Assembly (NCBI GenBank): GCA_025054715.1 | Contig: JANWYH010000012.1 | Location: 1 to 37,388, forward strand | DNA from: Pyrinomonadaceae bacterium | GTDB taxonomy: Bacteria; Acidobacteriota; Blastocatellia; Pyrinomonadales; Pyrinomonadaceae | Direction: 5' to 3' | Length of the DNA: 37,388 nucleotides | Shown: positions 1 through 7,366 of the stretch, one piece after another | Numbering within the stretch: the first letter of the stretch is position 1 | Layout: every line of letters starts with the position of its first letter | Made by a program: the position numbers and the translations under genes | The notes under the pieces: model-generated | What the model was told of the DNA's origin: nothing | Database searches by the model: none | What the model saw: only the letters and a program-made list of their open reading frames with translations

Positions 1-674
1 TCCCCGATTGAATCAACGCTCGGATATGCTTGAATAGTTAGATTTGAACCTCGATCTGTTATGTCGGCACCATCGATCGTAAAGGTGTTTTGGCTTGCGC
101 GCGCGCCGTTTACAGAAATTTGAACCGTGTTTGCCTGCCCTTCAGGATTTGTTGTTCCTACATACACCTGATCGGCAAGATTTGATGAAACGCCTGGAGC
201 AAGTGTTACTAACTGAACGAAATTACGGTTATTAATCGAAAGCTCTCTGATCTGATTGCCTGTAATAATAGTTCCACTGGTGGAAGACTGAAGATCAACA
301 GCTATAGGGTCTGCTTCAACTGTAACAACTTCTTCTACAGAGCCTGCTTCTAGCGTTATATCAACCGTTCGGCGTTGTCCAATATCAATTTTCACGTCCG
401 TTTTTACCGTTCGCTTGAAGCCTTTTGCCTCAACGCTTATTTCATATACTCCGACAAGAATATTCGGAGCATTATATTCACCTTCTGCGTCGGTTGTTAC
501 AACACGGACCACTGCTTTACCCTTCTGCTGATCTCTAACTGTTATGGTCGCTCCGGGAATGACTGCGCCGGTTGTGTCGCGCACTGTTCCTACGATCGTT
601 CCCGTAAGCTCCTGACCGATTGCGGCTACGGACAAACAAGTCACTACTAAGATCAACCAAATAAGGGACTTCAT
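1..674 (-). CDS. TonB-dependent receptor, Oar-like, N-terminal part (cut by window edge)
   Basis: Partial gene: the frame is open from an ATG at 674 to the left edge, giving 224 codons of what is normally a protein of about 1000 residues. The start is set by a purine-rich GGAAAGGAG ribosome site just upstream. Residues 1-21 form a signal peptide (MKSLIWLILVVTCLSVAAIG then QE). Residues about 22-105 are a carboxypeptidase-regulatory-like Ig-type domain (GTVRDTTGAVIPGATITV, then YEISVEAKGF). The region from about 115 on is the plug domain start (VTVEADPI, then RNFVQLVTLAPGV and SVNGARASQNTFTIDGADI). This domain order is the hallmark of Oar-like outer-membrane receptors that are greatly expanded in Acidobacteriota. 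The substrate cannot be told from this part. It has its own promoter candidate and is not part of the neighbouring hydrolase operon as far as can be seen. Confidence 0.88.
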   Translation of the reverse strand, partial: MKSLIWLILVVTCLSVAAIGQELTGTIVGTVRDTTGAVIPGATITVRDQQKGKAVVRVVTTDAEGEYNAPNILVGVYEISVEAKGFKRTVKTDVKIDIGQRRTVDITLEAGSVEEVVTVEADPIAVDLQSSTSGTIITGNQIRELSINNRNFVQLVTLAPGVSSNLADQVYVGTTNPEGQANTVQISVNGARASQNTFTIDGADITDRGSNLTIQAYPSVDSIG

Positions 675-719
675 CTTTCCTTTCTCCTTTCCAAAATTTC
701 GTATTTCAATTATTAGAAT

Positions 720-746
720 TGCTTAGATTTTTGTAAATTTTGTCAA
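720..746 (-). promoter_or_regulatory. candidate promoter of the TonB-dependent receptor gene
   Basis: Read on the minus strand, a perfect -35 TTGACA (741-746) is followed 15 bases later by TAAGCA (720-725). The predicted start would lie near 713, leaving a leader of about 39 bases that includes the ribosome site. The 15-base spacer is short and the -10 is imperfect, so this is moderate evidence only. The 675-861 gap otherwise holds AT-rich short inverted repeats and no gene. Confidence 0.35.
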
Positions 747-861
747 TTTTTCCTTATAACTAATAGCACAAAAACTTAAATGAGAAAAGCTAAAAAGCCT
801 TTTCTGCCGAAATTTTTGTAAAAATTCTTGATGGAAATAGCAAAGAGTAAGCAGCTTTTTC

Positions 862-3339
862 TTATTTGTATAGCAAGTACTGTGCCCTAATTTTTTTGAA
901 CTCTTCGAGTTTCTTTTCCCACTGAGATTCTATTGTTTCTGGTTGATTTGCGTTGCGTATGCTTTCAAAAGTTTCTTCATTTGCTAAAAGGCGGTTATAG
1001 TTGTCAATTTTCCAATATTCTGGAAATAGCCTTCTTAAGGCAACGGCGATTTCGATCCCGACTCTTAAGGGTCGGAAGGAATTGCGGTCTGTTATGATTA
1101 TGTTAATTCCGTTGCACTTTTCGCCTTTGAAAACGGAGGCTTTTGGAATAAATTGCACTGGAACGAAGCGAACACCCGGAAGATTCTGTTTGTTTAAATA
1201 GGAAGCCAACTTTTGAGCATCAATCCAAGGAGCACCAATAACTTCAAAAGGTGTATCGGTGCCACGTCCTACGGAAATGTTAGTTGTTTCAAGTAATCCT
1301 ATGCCAGGATAAAGTGTTGCTTGCGTTAGGCTTCTCATGTTTGGTGAAGGGTTTATCCAGATTTGGGAAGTTTCGTCGAACCACATTGAACGTCGCCAGC
1401 CTTGCATTTTTATTACTTTAAGTTCTGCACCTATTTTTTTTTCTGCATTAAAAAGTTGTGCAATTTCGCCTACAGTCATGCCATGACGAACGGGTAGGGC
1501 GTAGGGAACAACAAAGGAAAATTTGTCAAAATCGGCTATTGGTCCTTCAACGTCAAGTCCGTTGATGGGGTTGGGTCTATCTAGCACAAAAACTTTTTTG
1601 CCGGTTTTCGCTGCTTCTTCCATTACGTAAAGAAGCGTGGAAATATAGGTGTAAAACCGAGTTCCTATGTCTTGAATGTCGAAAACCAAGGCGTCTAAAT
1701 TACTTAGTTGCTCTGGTTTAGGTCTGCGTGTTTCTCCATAAAGCGAGTAAATGGGTAAGCCTGTTTTTTCGTCAATCGTGTCGGCGATTTTTTCCTCGTC
1801 AAGTTCACCGCGAATACCATGTTCAGGTGAAAATAACGCAGCCAATTTGAGATTTTTTGCTGCAAAAAGGATGTCAATAGTTGATTTACCTGAAAGATTT
1901 CGCCCCGTATGATTAGTAACTAGTCCTATTCGCAAGCCTTCCAGGGGCTTGAAATTGTCTTTTTCGAGAACGTCAATTCCGTTGAGAACGACTGTTGTTT
2001 GTGGTGCTTCTGCTTGTTTTCTTCTGTGGGTCGGGTTTCGAAAGGCTTTTATCTGTGCATTTACGATGGCGGAGTAGTTACTTTCAAATTGATTTCTGCT
2101 TTCAATTGATAAGTCCTCAATTGCTGAAGCAACTATGGTTGAAATTTTTGCACGAAGCGCAGTAACGTCTCCTTTTCCGTCAGGATGCACTCGGTTTGAG
2201 AGAAAGATGACAAATGTTTTGCTTAAGGGGTCAATCCAGATGCTAGTTCCTGTAAATCCAGTGTGTCCGAAAGAGCCGAGCGGGAAGAGCTCTCCGCGAT
2301 TTGCTGAATATGATGTGTTCATATCCCAGCCAAGCGCTCGTGTCAAGCCATTTTCGGAGACTACGACAGGTGCTATCCATCGTGCAACAGTTGCTGGACT
2401 TAAAATTCTATTTCCATCGAGGCTACCTTCATTTAGGATCATCTGACAAAATCGGGCTAAGTCAACGGCTGTAGAGAAAAGCCCTGCGTGTCCTGCAACG
2501 CCGCCCATTCGCCATGCAGTCGGATCATGCACCTCGCCTCGAAGTATTCTGCTTCCTGTGGTCTCGTCTAGATCAAACTTTGAGCCTAAATAGCTTTGCT
2601 GTCCCTTGAAGGTTTCGGTTGGTGCAATTCGAGCGATCGGCTTTTGCTGATCTGTGTTCTTGAAAAACTTGGAATCTTTCATTCCTAGCGGTTTGAAAAT
2701 GTTGTCATAGACGAAGTTTTCAAAGCAGTTAGAACGACAGCCTTCCTTTTGAAGAACTCGATTGATAATTTCACCAAGCACTATAAAGCCAATATCGGAA
2801 TATATGAAGCTGGTCCCTGGCAAATTACGCAACTTTTCTCGATAAAGCTCGTTAAGCATCTGGTCGTAGCCTATCCACTTACGAGACAGATCAAAATCAG
2901 GTGCATAGCCAGAAGTATGAGTTAGAAGCTGTTGTATGGTTACTTGGCGAGCTTGCTCATCATTTATTTCGGGAATGAATTTGCCGATCGTGTCGCTTAA
3001 ACGGAGTTTTCCACGTTCGACGAGAATCATTATTGCTGTTGACGTGGCTACAGGTTTGGTCAAGGAAGCAACATCAAAAATCGTGTCAGCAGTCATTGGT
3101 TCAATAGAAGGAACTAGAGAGCGGTTTCCGAAGGCTTTAAGATATACGATTTTTCCATTTCTGCCGACTAGAACTACGGCACCGGGGAGCTTTTTGGCAG
3201 CTATTTCTTGTTTTATCAATTCTTCAATTAGATCTAGTTTCTCGCCTGAAACTCCGACCTTTTTCGGAGAAACAAACTCTAACGAAGGCTGGGCAAAAGC
3301 AGTAAACGCTATGCAAGCTAATAGAAGCAGTGCTTTCAT
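862..3339 (-). CDS. Secreted AmiE-like serine hydrolase fused to NamZ-type (DUF1343) exo-N-acetylmuramidase
   Basis: An 825-residue two-domain protein. Residues 1-16 are a signal peptide. Residues about 25-400 form a class C beta-lactamase/penicillin-binding fold with the nucleophile motif SLTK (S92, K95), a YSD in the place of the usual YxN, and HTG in FGHTGFTGTS in the place of KTG. Residues about 450-825 are DUF1343, starting at LRIGLVTNHTGRN and including SPEHGIRGELDEE, FDIQDIGTRFYTYIS, LDRPNPING and the PSPNMRSLTQATLYPG region. In Bacillus subtilis the separate proteins AmiE (beta-lactamase family amidase on MurNAc-peptides) and NamZ (YbbC, DUF1343, exo-N-acetylmuramidase) are encoded next to each other with MurQ. 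Here both activities seem to be on one chain. The start codon overlaps the stop of the upstream LysR gene as ATGA, so translation is coupled. That the N-terminal domain is an amidase rather than an esterase or D-peptidase is inference from context. Confidence 0.85.
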   Translation of the reverse strand: MKALLLLACIAFTAFAQPSLEFVSPKKVGVSGEKLDLIEELIKQEIAAKKLPGAVVLVGRNGKIVYLKAFGNRSLVPSIEPMTADTIFDVASLTKPVATSTAIMILVERGKLRLSDTIGKFIPEINDEQARQVTIQQLLTHTSGYAPDFDLSRKWIGYDQMLNELYREKLRNLPGTSFIYSDIGFIVLGEIINRVLQKEGCRSNCFENFVYDNIFKPLGMKDSKFFKNTDQQKPIARIAPTETFKGQQSYLGSKFDLDETTGSRILRGEVHDPTAWRMGGVAGHAGLFSTAVDLARFCQMILNEGSLDGNRILSPATVARWIAPVVVSENGLTRALGWDMNTSYSANRGELFPLGSFGHTGFTGTSIWIDPLSKTFVIFLSNRVHPDGKGDVTALRAKISTIVASAIEDLSIESRNQFESNYSAIVNAQIKAFRNPTHRRKQAEAPQTTVVLNGIDVLEKDNFKPLEGLRIGLVTNHTGRNLSGKSTIDILFAAKNLKLAALFSPEHGIRGELDEEKIADTIDEKTGLPIYSLYGETRRPKPEQLSNLDALVFDIQDIGTRFYTYISTLLYVMEEAAKTGKKVFVLDRPNPINGLDVEGPIADFDKFSFVVPYALPVRHGMTVGEIAQLFNAEKKIGAELKVIKMQGWRRSMWFDETSQIWINPSPNMRSLTQATLYPGIGLLETTNISVGRGTDTPFEVIGAPWIDAQKLASYLNKQNLPGVRFVPVQFIPKASVFKGEKCNGINIIITDRNSFRPLRVGIEIAVALRRLFPEYWKIDNYNRLLANEETFESIRNANQPETIESQWEKKLEEFKKIRAQYLLYK

Positions 3340-4271
3340 AAAATTAGAGATTTTTTCTGAAAGACAGCGTATTCTTTTTCCTTTTCCTTAAAGCTTTCCT
3401 TGCAGAGCTTCTTAAACTCGTTTAATATTGGTGAAGAGTAACTTCCACGAACTTGGGCTAATCCTAGTTCTCGATTCATTGTTGCTCCTTCGATCCACCA
3501 TGTGACTAATTTTCCTTCTGCTACTTCCTTGGCTACACTTTTTGCACCAGCTATTCCCACACCCATATTTTTTTCGACCATTCGGTTAATTGCTGATTGT
3601 CTTGAAAGCTCCATTATAATGTTTGGCTTAACGCCAACTTGAGCGAAAAACTCGTCAAGTAGACGCCTCGTATTGCCACCTTTTTCGCCTAGAATTAATG
3701 GTTCGTTTGCTAGTTCTGCAGCCGTTATGACTTTCCTTTTTGTTAGTGGATGGGATGGATGTGCAATTGCCACTATTTCATCTGAATAGAGAAGCTCGGT
3801 CTGGATATTGTTGTTTTCTATTGGCAGCGAAACGAAGGCTATGTCTATTTCTCCATTTAGGAGTTTTTCAGTTAAAACCTCACTAGTGGCGGAGAATACG
3901 GTTATCTCAGCTTTAGGGAACTTCTTTCTAAGTTTTTGCAAAATTTCAGGAAGTTGTTCGGTTGCAAAAGAAGAAGATGAAGAGCCAATTCTAAGCCTTC
4001 CGTGTTCAGCTCCACGAAGTTCAGCAAGTTCTTCTATCGCCATGTCATGCTCTCTGAGTATTTTACGAGCTCTTTCTAGAAGCTTTTCGCCAGCTTCCGT
4101 TAAAATTACTCGACGCGGCGTGCGTGTGAAAAGAGGTATTCCAACTTCTTCTTCAAGCTGGCGAATTTGCATCGAAATCGCTGCTTGCGTGACGTTAACG
4201 CGCTTGGCTCCTGCCGTAAAAGTTCTAGCTTCGGCTATCGCAACAAATGCTCTTAACTGTTTTATTTCCAT
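3336..4271 (-). CDS. LysR-family transcriptional regulator, probable regulator of the MurNAc salvage locus
   Basis: A 311-residue LysR protein of usual family length. Residues 1-60 are the winged helix-turn-helix (MEIKQLRAFVAIAEARTFT, then AAISMQIRQLEEEVG and TEAGEKLLERA); residues about 90-295 are the periplasmic-binding-like effector domain. The C-terminal tail is highly charged (KESFKEKEKEY). It is the first gene of a minus-strand pair and its stop overlaps the start of the AmiE-NamZ fusion by four bases. It is divergent from the kinase-murQ operon across a 144-base gap that holds its own promoter and a TTGA-N6-TCAA inverted repeat. That arrangement is typical of LysR proteins that control the divergent operon and themselves. 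The effector is unknown; a MurNAc derivative is an inference. Confidence 0.9.
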   Translation of the reverse strand: MEIKQLRAFVAIAEARTFTAGAKRVNVTQAAISMQIRQLEEEVGIPLFTRTPRRVILTEAGEKLLERARKILREHDMAIEELAELRGAEHGRLRIGSSSSSFATEQLPEILQKLRKKFPKAEITVFSATSEVLTEKLLNGEIDIAFVSLPIENNNIQTELLYSDEIVAIAHPSHPLTKRKVITAAELANEPLILGEKGGNTRRLLDEFFAQVGVKPNIIMELSRQSAINRMVEKNMGVGIAGAKSVAKEVAEGKLVTWWIEGATMNRELGLAQVRGSYSSPILNEFKKLCKESFKEKEKEYAVFQKKSLIL

Positions 4272-4289
4272 ACTGTCTTAGCTTTTTCT

Positions 4290-4318
4290 TGCTTAACCAA
4301 TTATTTGAAAATTGTCAA
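4290..4318 (-). promoter_or_regulatory. promoter of the LysR gene with overlapping LysR-type operator candidate
   Basis: On the minus strand TTGACA (4313-4318) and TAAGCA (4290-4295) are spaced by exactly 17 bases; the transcript would begin about 12 bases before the ATG at 4271. The inverted repeat TTGAAAATTGTCAA (4305-4318) covers the -35 box and fits the T-N11-A LysR pattern, suggesting autorepression. No comparably good promoter was found for the divergent kinase gene. Confidence 0.5.
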
Positions 4319-4415
4319 GAGATGTTTTTACGAAAATATAAGAAAAACCTATTGTTTCAATAAAATCTTTTAGTTTTCATTATAAGTTAAAGTTCGATAG
4401 AATGGAATTTGGGAG

Positions 4416-5417
4416 ATGAGAGAAGAGAAAAAAATTCCAAAAAAACGCTTGAAAAGTTCTCGGAATCTTTATATTGGCATTGACGGTGGAGGGACAAAGA
4501 CACAGGCAGTAGTGATAGACAATAGTAGAGAAATCTTAGGGGAGGGTTTTGCGGAAGCTTCAAATCCTTTGCGTGTAGGTGTTGATAGGGCTTTGAAAAA
4601 CATTTTTACTGCTGTTGAGAGAGCCTGTGATAGAGCAGGTAGAAGTTCTAGCGATATAGTGTCTATTGAATGTGGATTGGCAGGGGTTAGAAGGGAAGAT
4701 TTGAGGTTACTTATTCGCAAGCTTATAATCCAGAAGTTACGGATAAAGAATGTAGATGTTTTGACGGACGCAGAGATAGCTCTTTATGGAACAACTTTGG
4801 GAAAGCAGGGCTTGGTTGTGATAGCTGGGACGGGTTCTGTTTGCATAGGTAGGAACAGTGAAGGCAAGCAATTTTCGGCTGGGGGCTGGGGACCACTTGC
4901 TGGTGATGAGGGTGGTGGAGCTGGTATTGCAAGAAGGGCTTTACAGGCTATAGCTAAGGCTTCAGATGGTCGCGGAAAAGCTACGGCGCTCAGTCGGGTT
5001 GCCGTTGATTATTTTCGTGCTGGAAAGCTTGAAGATTTGTCGGTAGCGATTTATGCGCCACAAGTTGACAACGTGAAGATTGCAGGTTTTGCCCGGTGCG
5101 TTATCGAAACTGCAAAGGCAGGCGATGAGGTTGCGGTTGAAATTTTGCATGAGGCTGGCAGAGAGCTAGGACTTGCGGCTGTGGCTGTTATTCGCAAGCT
5201 AAAAATGCAGCGGCGAAAGTTCCCTATTGGCATTGTAGGAGGCATTTTCAATGCTGGTGAGTTAATAATAGAGCCTTTCTTTGAGTTTGTTCAATCGGTT
5301 GCTCCTAAGGCTTATCTCGTTAAGCCTAAGCTTCAACCCGCTCATGCAGCGGCAGTAATGGCTTTTGAGAATTTTAGGAAAAATGGTTATACCAATAACG
5401 GAACAGGAAAATCCTAG
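4416..5417 (+). CDS. GlcNAc/MurNAc kinase of the BadF/BadG/BcrA/BcrD ATPase family (MurK-like)
   Basis: A 333-residue cytoplasmic sugar kinase of the ASKHA fold. The phosphate-1 motif is at residues 19-29 (YIGIDGGGTKT), the adenosine/phosphate-2 region around GLVVIAGTGSVCIGRN, followed by the family's glycine-rich GGWGPLAGDEGGGAGIARRA segment, and the C-terminal GIVGGIFNAGE adenosine motif. The first ~16 residues (rich in Lys/Arg) are an extension over the normal N-terminus; the ATG at 4416 has GGGAG directly against it, which is too close for a good ribosome site, so the exact start is uncertain. The family includes human-type GlcNAc kinase and bacterial MurK, which phosphorylates MurNAc and GlcNAc at O6. 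Its overlap with murQ, which uses MurNAc-6-P, makes MurNAc the likely substrate; this is contextual inference. Confidence 0.82.
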   Translation: MREEKKIPKKRLKSSRNLYIGIDGGGTKTQAVVIDNSREILGEGFAEASNPLRVGVDRALKNIFTAVERACDRAGRSSSDIVSIECGLAGVRREDLRLLIRKLIIQKLRIKNVDVLTDAEIALYGTTLGKQGLVVIAGTGSVCIGRNSEGKQFSAGGWGPLAGDEGGGAGIARRALQAIAKASDGRGKATALSRVAVDYFRAGKLEDLSVAIYAPQVDNVKIAGFARCVIETAKAGDEVAVEILHEAGRELGLAAVAVIRKLKMQRRKFPIGIVGGIFNAGELIIEPFFEFVQSVAPKAYLVKPKLQPAHAAAVMAFENFRKNGYTNNGTGKS

Positions 5418-6276
5418 AACTAGGAACATAGACAGGGTGTCAACGCTTGAGGCTGTTCGGCTTATCAATCAAGAGGATAAGCTCGTAGCTGAGGCGGTTG
5501 AGAAAGTCTTACCGCAGGTTGCCGAAGCGATTGACCAGATTGTGGATAGGCTGAAAAGAGACGGTCGGCTCTTTTATGTCGGGACTGGAACAAGCGGTCG
5601 GCTAGGTGTTCTGGATGCCAGTGAAATGCCGCCTACATTTGGCGTTTCTTCGGACTTGATTCAGGGCGTAATAGCCGGTGGATACGAAGCTCTTTACAAA
5701 GCTACAGAAGCTTCCGAAGATGACTTTCAATCGGGAAAGAAAGATTTAATCGAACGTGGCGTGTCTTCTAGAGATGCAGTCATCGGACTTGCGGCATCCG
5801 GCCGGACGCCTTACACAATCGGTGCTGTAGAGTATGCGAAAAGTATAGGCTGTTTTACTGCATGCATTACTTGTGTGCCTGATTCTCCGATTACAAAATC
5901 GGTGGATGTCTCGATCGTGCCTGTAGTAGGTCCAGAAGTTATTGCAGGTTCAACTAGGATGAAGGCAGGAACTGCTCAGAAAATGATTTTGAATATGATC
6001 TCGACTGTTTCAATGATTAGACTGGGATATGTTAAAGGAAACCGAATGACGAATGTTCAGCCGAGGAATAAAAAGTTAAAGGAGCGCTCTTTAAGAATTC
6101 TGATGGCTGAAACTGGTATCGGTGAAGAGGAAGCTAGGGCATTGCTTACTCAGGTTGGGGATTTACGGGTAGCTATTGTGATGAAAAGAGCTGAAGTAGC
6201 CGAAGAACAAGCTATTGCTGCTTTGCAAAGATCAAATTTCGTGATAGAAAAGGCTTTGCAATTTCTCGAAAAATGA
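5383..6276 (+). CDS. murQ: N-acetylmuramic acid 6-phosphate etherase MurQ
   Basis: Cleaves the lactyl ether of MurNAc-6-phosphate to give GlcNAc-6-phosphate and D-lactate in the cytoplasm. The 297-residue protein has the N-terminal TEQENPRTRNIDRVSTLEAV signature, the SIS-domain motif VGTGTSGRLGVLDASEMPPT (residues 66-85, with the catalytic-type Glu at 81), a second conserved acidic stretch TEASEDD, and the GSTRMKAGTAQKMILNMIST substrate loop. The ATG at 5383 gives the standard family length; a TTG at 5365 would add six residues without family support. It overlaps the upstream kinase by 35 bases and the downstream glycosyltransferase by ATGA, so the three genes form one operon. All the family's hallmark motifs are present, so it should be active. 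Confidence 0.95.
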   Translation: MVIPITEQENPRTRNIDRVSTLEAVRLINQEDKLVAEAVEKVLPQVAEAIDQIVDRLKRDGRLFYVGTGTSGRLGVLDASEMPPTFGVSSDLIQGVIAGGYEALYKATEASEDDFQSGKKDLIERGVSSRDAVIGLAASGRTPYTIGAVEYAKSIGCFTACITCVPDSPITKSVDVSIVPVVGPEVIAGSTRMKAGTAQKMILNMISTVSMIRLGYVKGNRMTNVQPRNKKLKERSLRILMAETGIGEEEARALLTQVGDLRVAIVMKRAEVAEEQAIAALQRSNFVIEKALQFLEK

Positions 6277-7049
6277 AAATCTCAGCTTGCATTATAACTT
6301 TTAACGAAGAGAAGAACATTTCTAGGGCGATTAACTCCGTAAAATGGGCGGACGAAATAGTAGTAGTTGATTCAGAAAGCACAGATAGTACAAGGCAGAT
6401 TGCTGCTCAGCTAGGCGCAAAAGTAATAAAGCAGAAATGGCTTGGGTTTGCACTTCAGAAACAGCTTGCCGTTAATCTTGCTGAAAATGATTGGATTTTT
6501 AGTCTAGATGCTGACGAGGAAGTTTCCGAAGAACTAAAAAACGAGATTTTAAGGCTGAAAACGGAAGAAAATTTAGCTGATGCCTATAAGATACCTCGTC
6601 TCCCGATTTACATGAACCGCAAGATTCTTCACGGCGGATGGTATCCGGATTGGCAAATTAGACTTTTCAATCGAAAGAAAGGCAGATGGAGAGAGGTTTT
6701 AATACATGAATCTGTGCAGATGGATTCAGATGCAAGAGTTTCTAAACTCAAAGGAGAGATTTTTCATTACAGCGTTGAAAACTTTTCACATCATAATCAG
6801 ATGATTGCCGAGCGTTACGCTCCTCTTGCTGCTAGACAAATGTTTGAAGAGGGAAAGAGAACGTCCTTTTTGAAAATAGTTTTTTCTGGTTGTTTTGCCT
6901 TTATTCGGTCATATTTTTTGAAGTTAGGTTTTCTTGATGGTTTTCCGGGGTTTTGCATTGCATATTTTGCTGCTCACCATGCGACGATGAAACATCTTTT
7001 GCTTTGGGAGATTCAAAACGGGCTTTACGGTCGAGATTCAAGCAAATAA
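6273..7049 (+). CDS. Family 2 glycosyltransferase, WaaE/KdtX-like
   Basis: A 258-residue GT-A fold transferase. Residues 1-20 hold the nucleotide-sugar start motif (ISACIITFNEEKNISRAI), then VVVDSESTDSTRQIA, and the metal-binding DAD motif in FSLDADEEVSEELKN; the acceptor half includes LHGGWYPDWQIRLFNR. These features match the LPS-core/WaaE-type GT2 group that adds a hexose or heptose to envelope glycans. A hydrophobic stretch near residues 205-240 may sit against the membrane. It starts inside the murQ stop (ATGA) and its end overlaps the convergent cutA gene by 25 bases. The donor and acceptor cannot be read from sequence; the link to cell-wall sugar recycling is by operon position only. 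Confidence 0.85.
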   Translation: MKISACIITFNEEKNISRAINSVKWADEIVVVDSESTDSTRQIAAQLGAKVIKQKWLGFALQKQLAVNLAENDWIFSLDADEEVSEELKNEILRLKTEENLADAYKIPRLPIYMNRKILHGGWYPDWQIRLFNRKKGRWREVLIHESVQMDSDARVSKLKGEIFHYSVENFSHHNQMIAERYAPLAARQMFEEGKRTSFLKIVFSGCFAFIRSYFLKLGFLDGFPGFCIAYFAAHHATMKHLLLWEIQNGLYGRDSSK

Positions 7050-7345
7050 TCTTTTGCCCAAATGAGATAGCTATCTGAGACTCTTTCAGCTTGAAAAGCT
7101 ATGATCTCGGGAACGGTGTAACTATGATTTTCTTTGATGAATTTTTCAAGATCATCATATTTTTCTTGTAAGGTTTTAATCAAAATTAGATGCTCCTGCT
7201 CTTTTTGAATCTCTCCCTGCCAAAAATAAAAGGACATCATCTGTGGCAATACTTGGACGCAGGCGGCAAGTTTTGCTTGGACTATTTTTTCAGCAAGCTT
7301 TTCAGCTTCTTCTCGATTCGGAGTTGTTGTTAAAACCATTAGCAT
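7025..7345 (-). CDS. cutA: Divalent-cation tolerance protein CutA
   Basis: A 106-residue protein of normal CutA1 length. Typical segments are LTTTPNREEAEKLAEKIV at the start, LAACVQVLPQM, the SFYFWQGEIQKEQEHLILIK strand-loop, and the C-terminal HSYTVPEIIAF followed by SDSYLIWAKDYL. CutA forms a very stable trimer linked to copper and divalent metal tolerance, though its biochemical job is unsettled. ATG at 7345 is used; a second ATG two codons later is equally possible and neither has a clear ribosome site. It is the last gene of the uvrB-permease-cutA run, 21 bases after the permease, and overlaps the convergent glycosyltransferase. Confidence 0.93.
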   Translation of the reverse strand: MLMVLTTTPNREEAEKLAEKIVQAKLAACVQVLPQMMSFYFWQGEIQKEQEHLILIKTLQEKYDDLEKFIKENHSYTVPEIIAFQAERVSDSYLIWAKDYLLESRP

Positions 7346-7366
7346 AAGCGTTATTTTACTTTTGAT

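Noticed and set aside
375-650. Plus-strand 91-codon open frame
   Set aside because: It lies opposite the TonB-dependent receptor gene, whose signal peptide and domains are clear; no recognisable protein features.
783-826. Two short inverted repeats (AGAAAAG/CTTTTCT, and AATTTTT-GT-AAAAATT) downstream of the AmiE-NamZ gene
   Set aside because: Stems are almost pure A/T or short, with no strong U tract in the right direction; not convincing as terminators.
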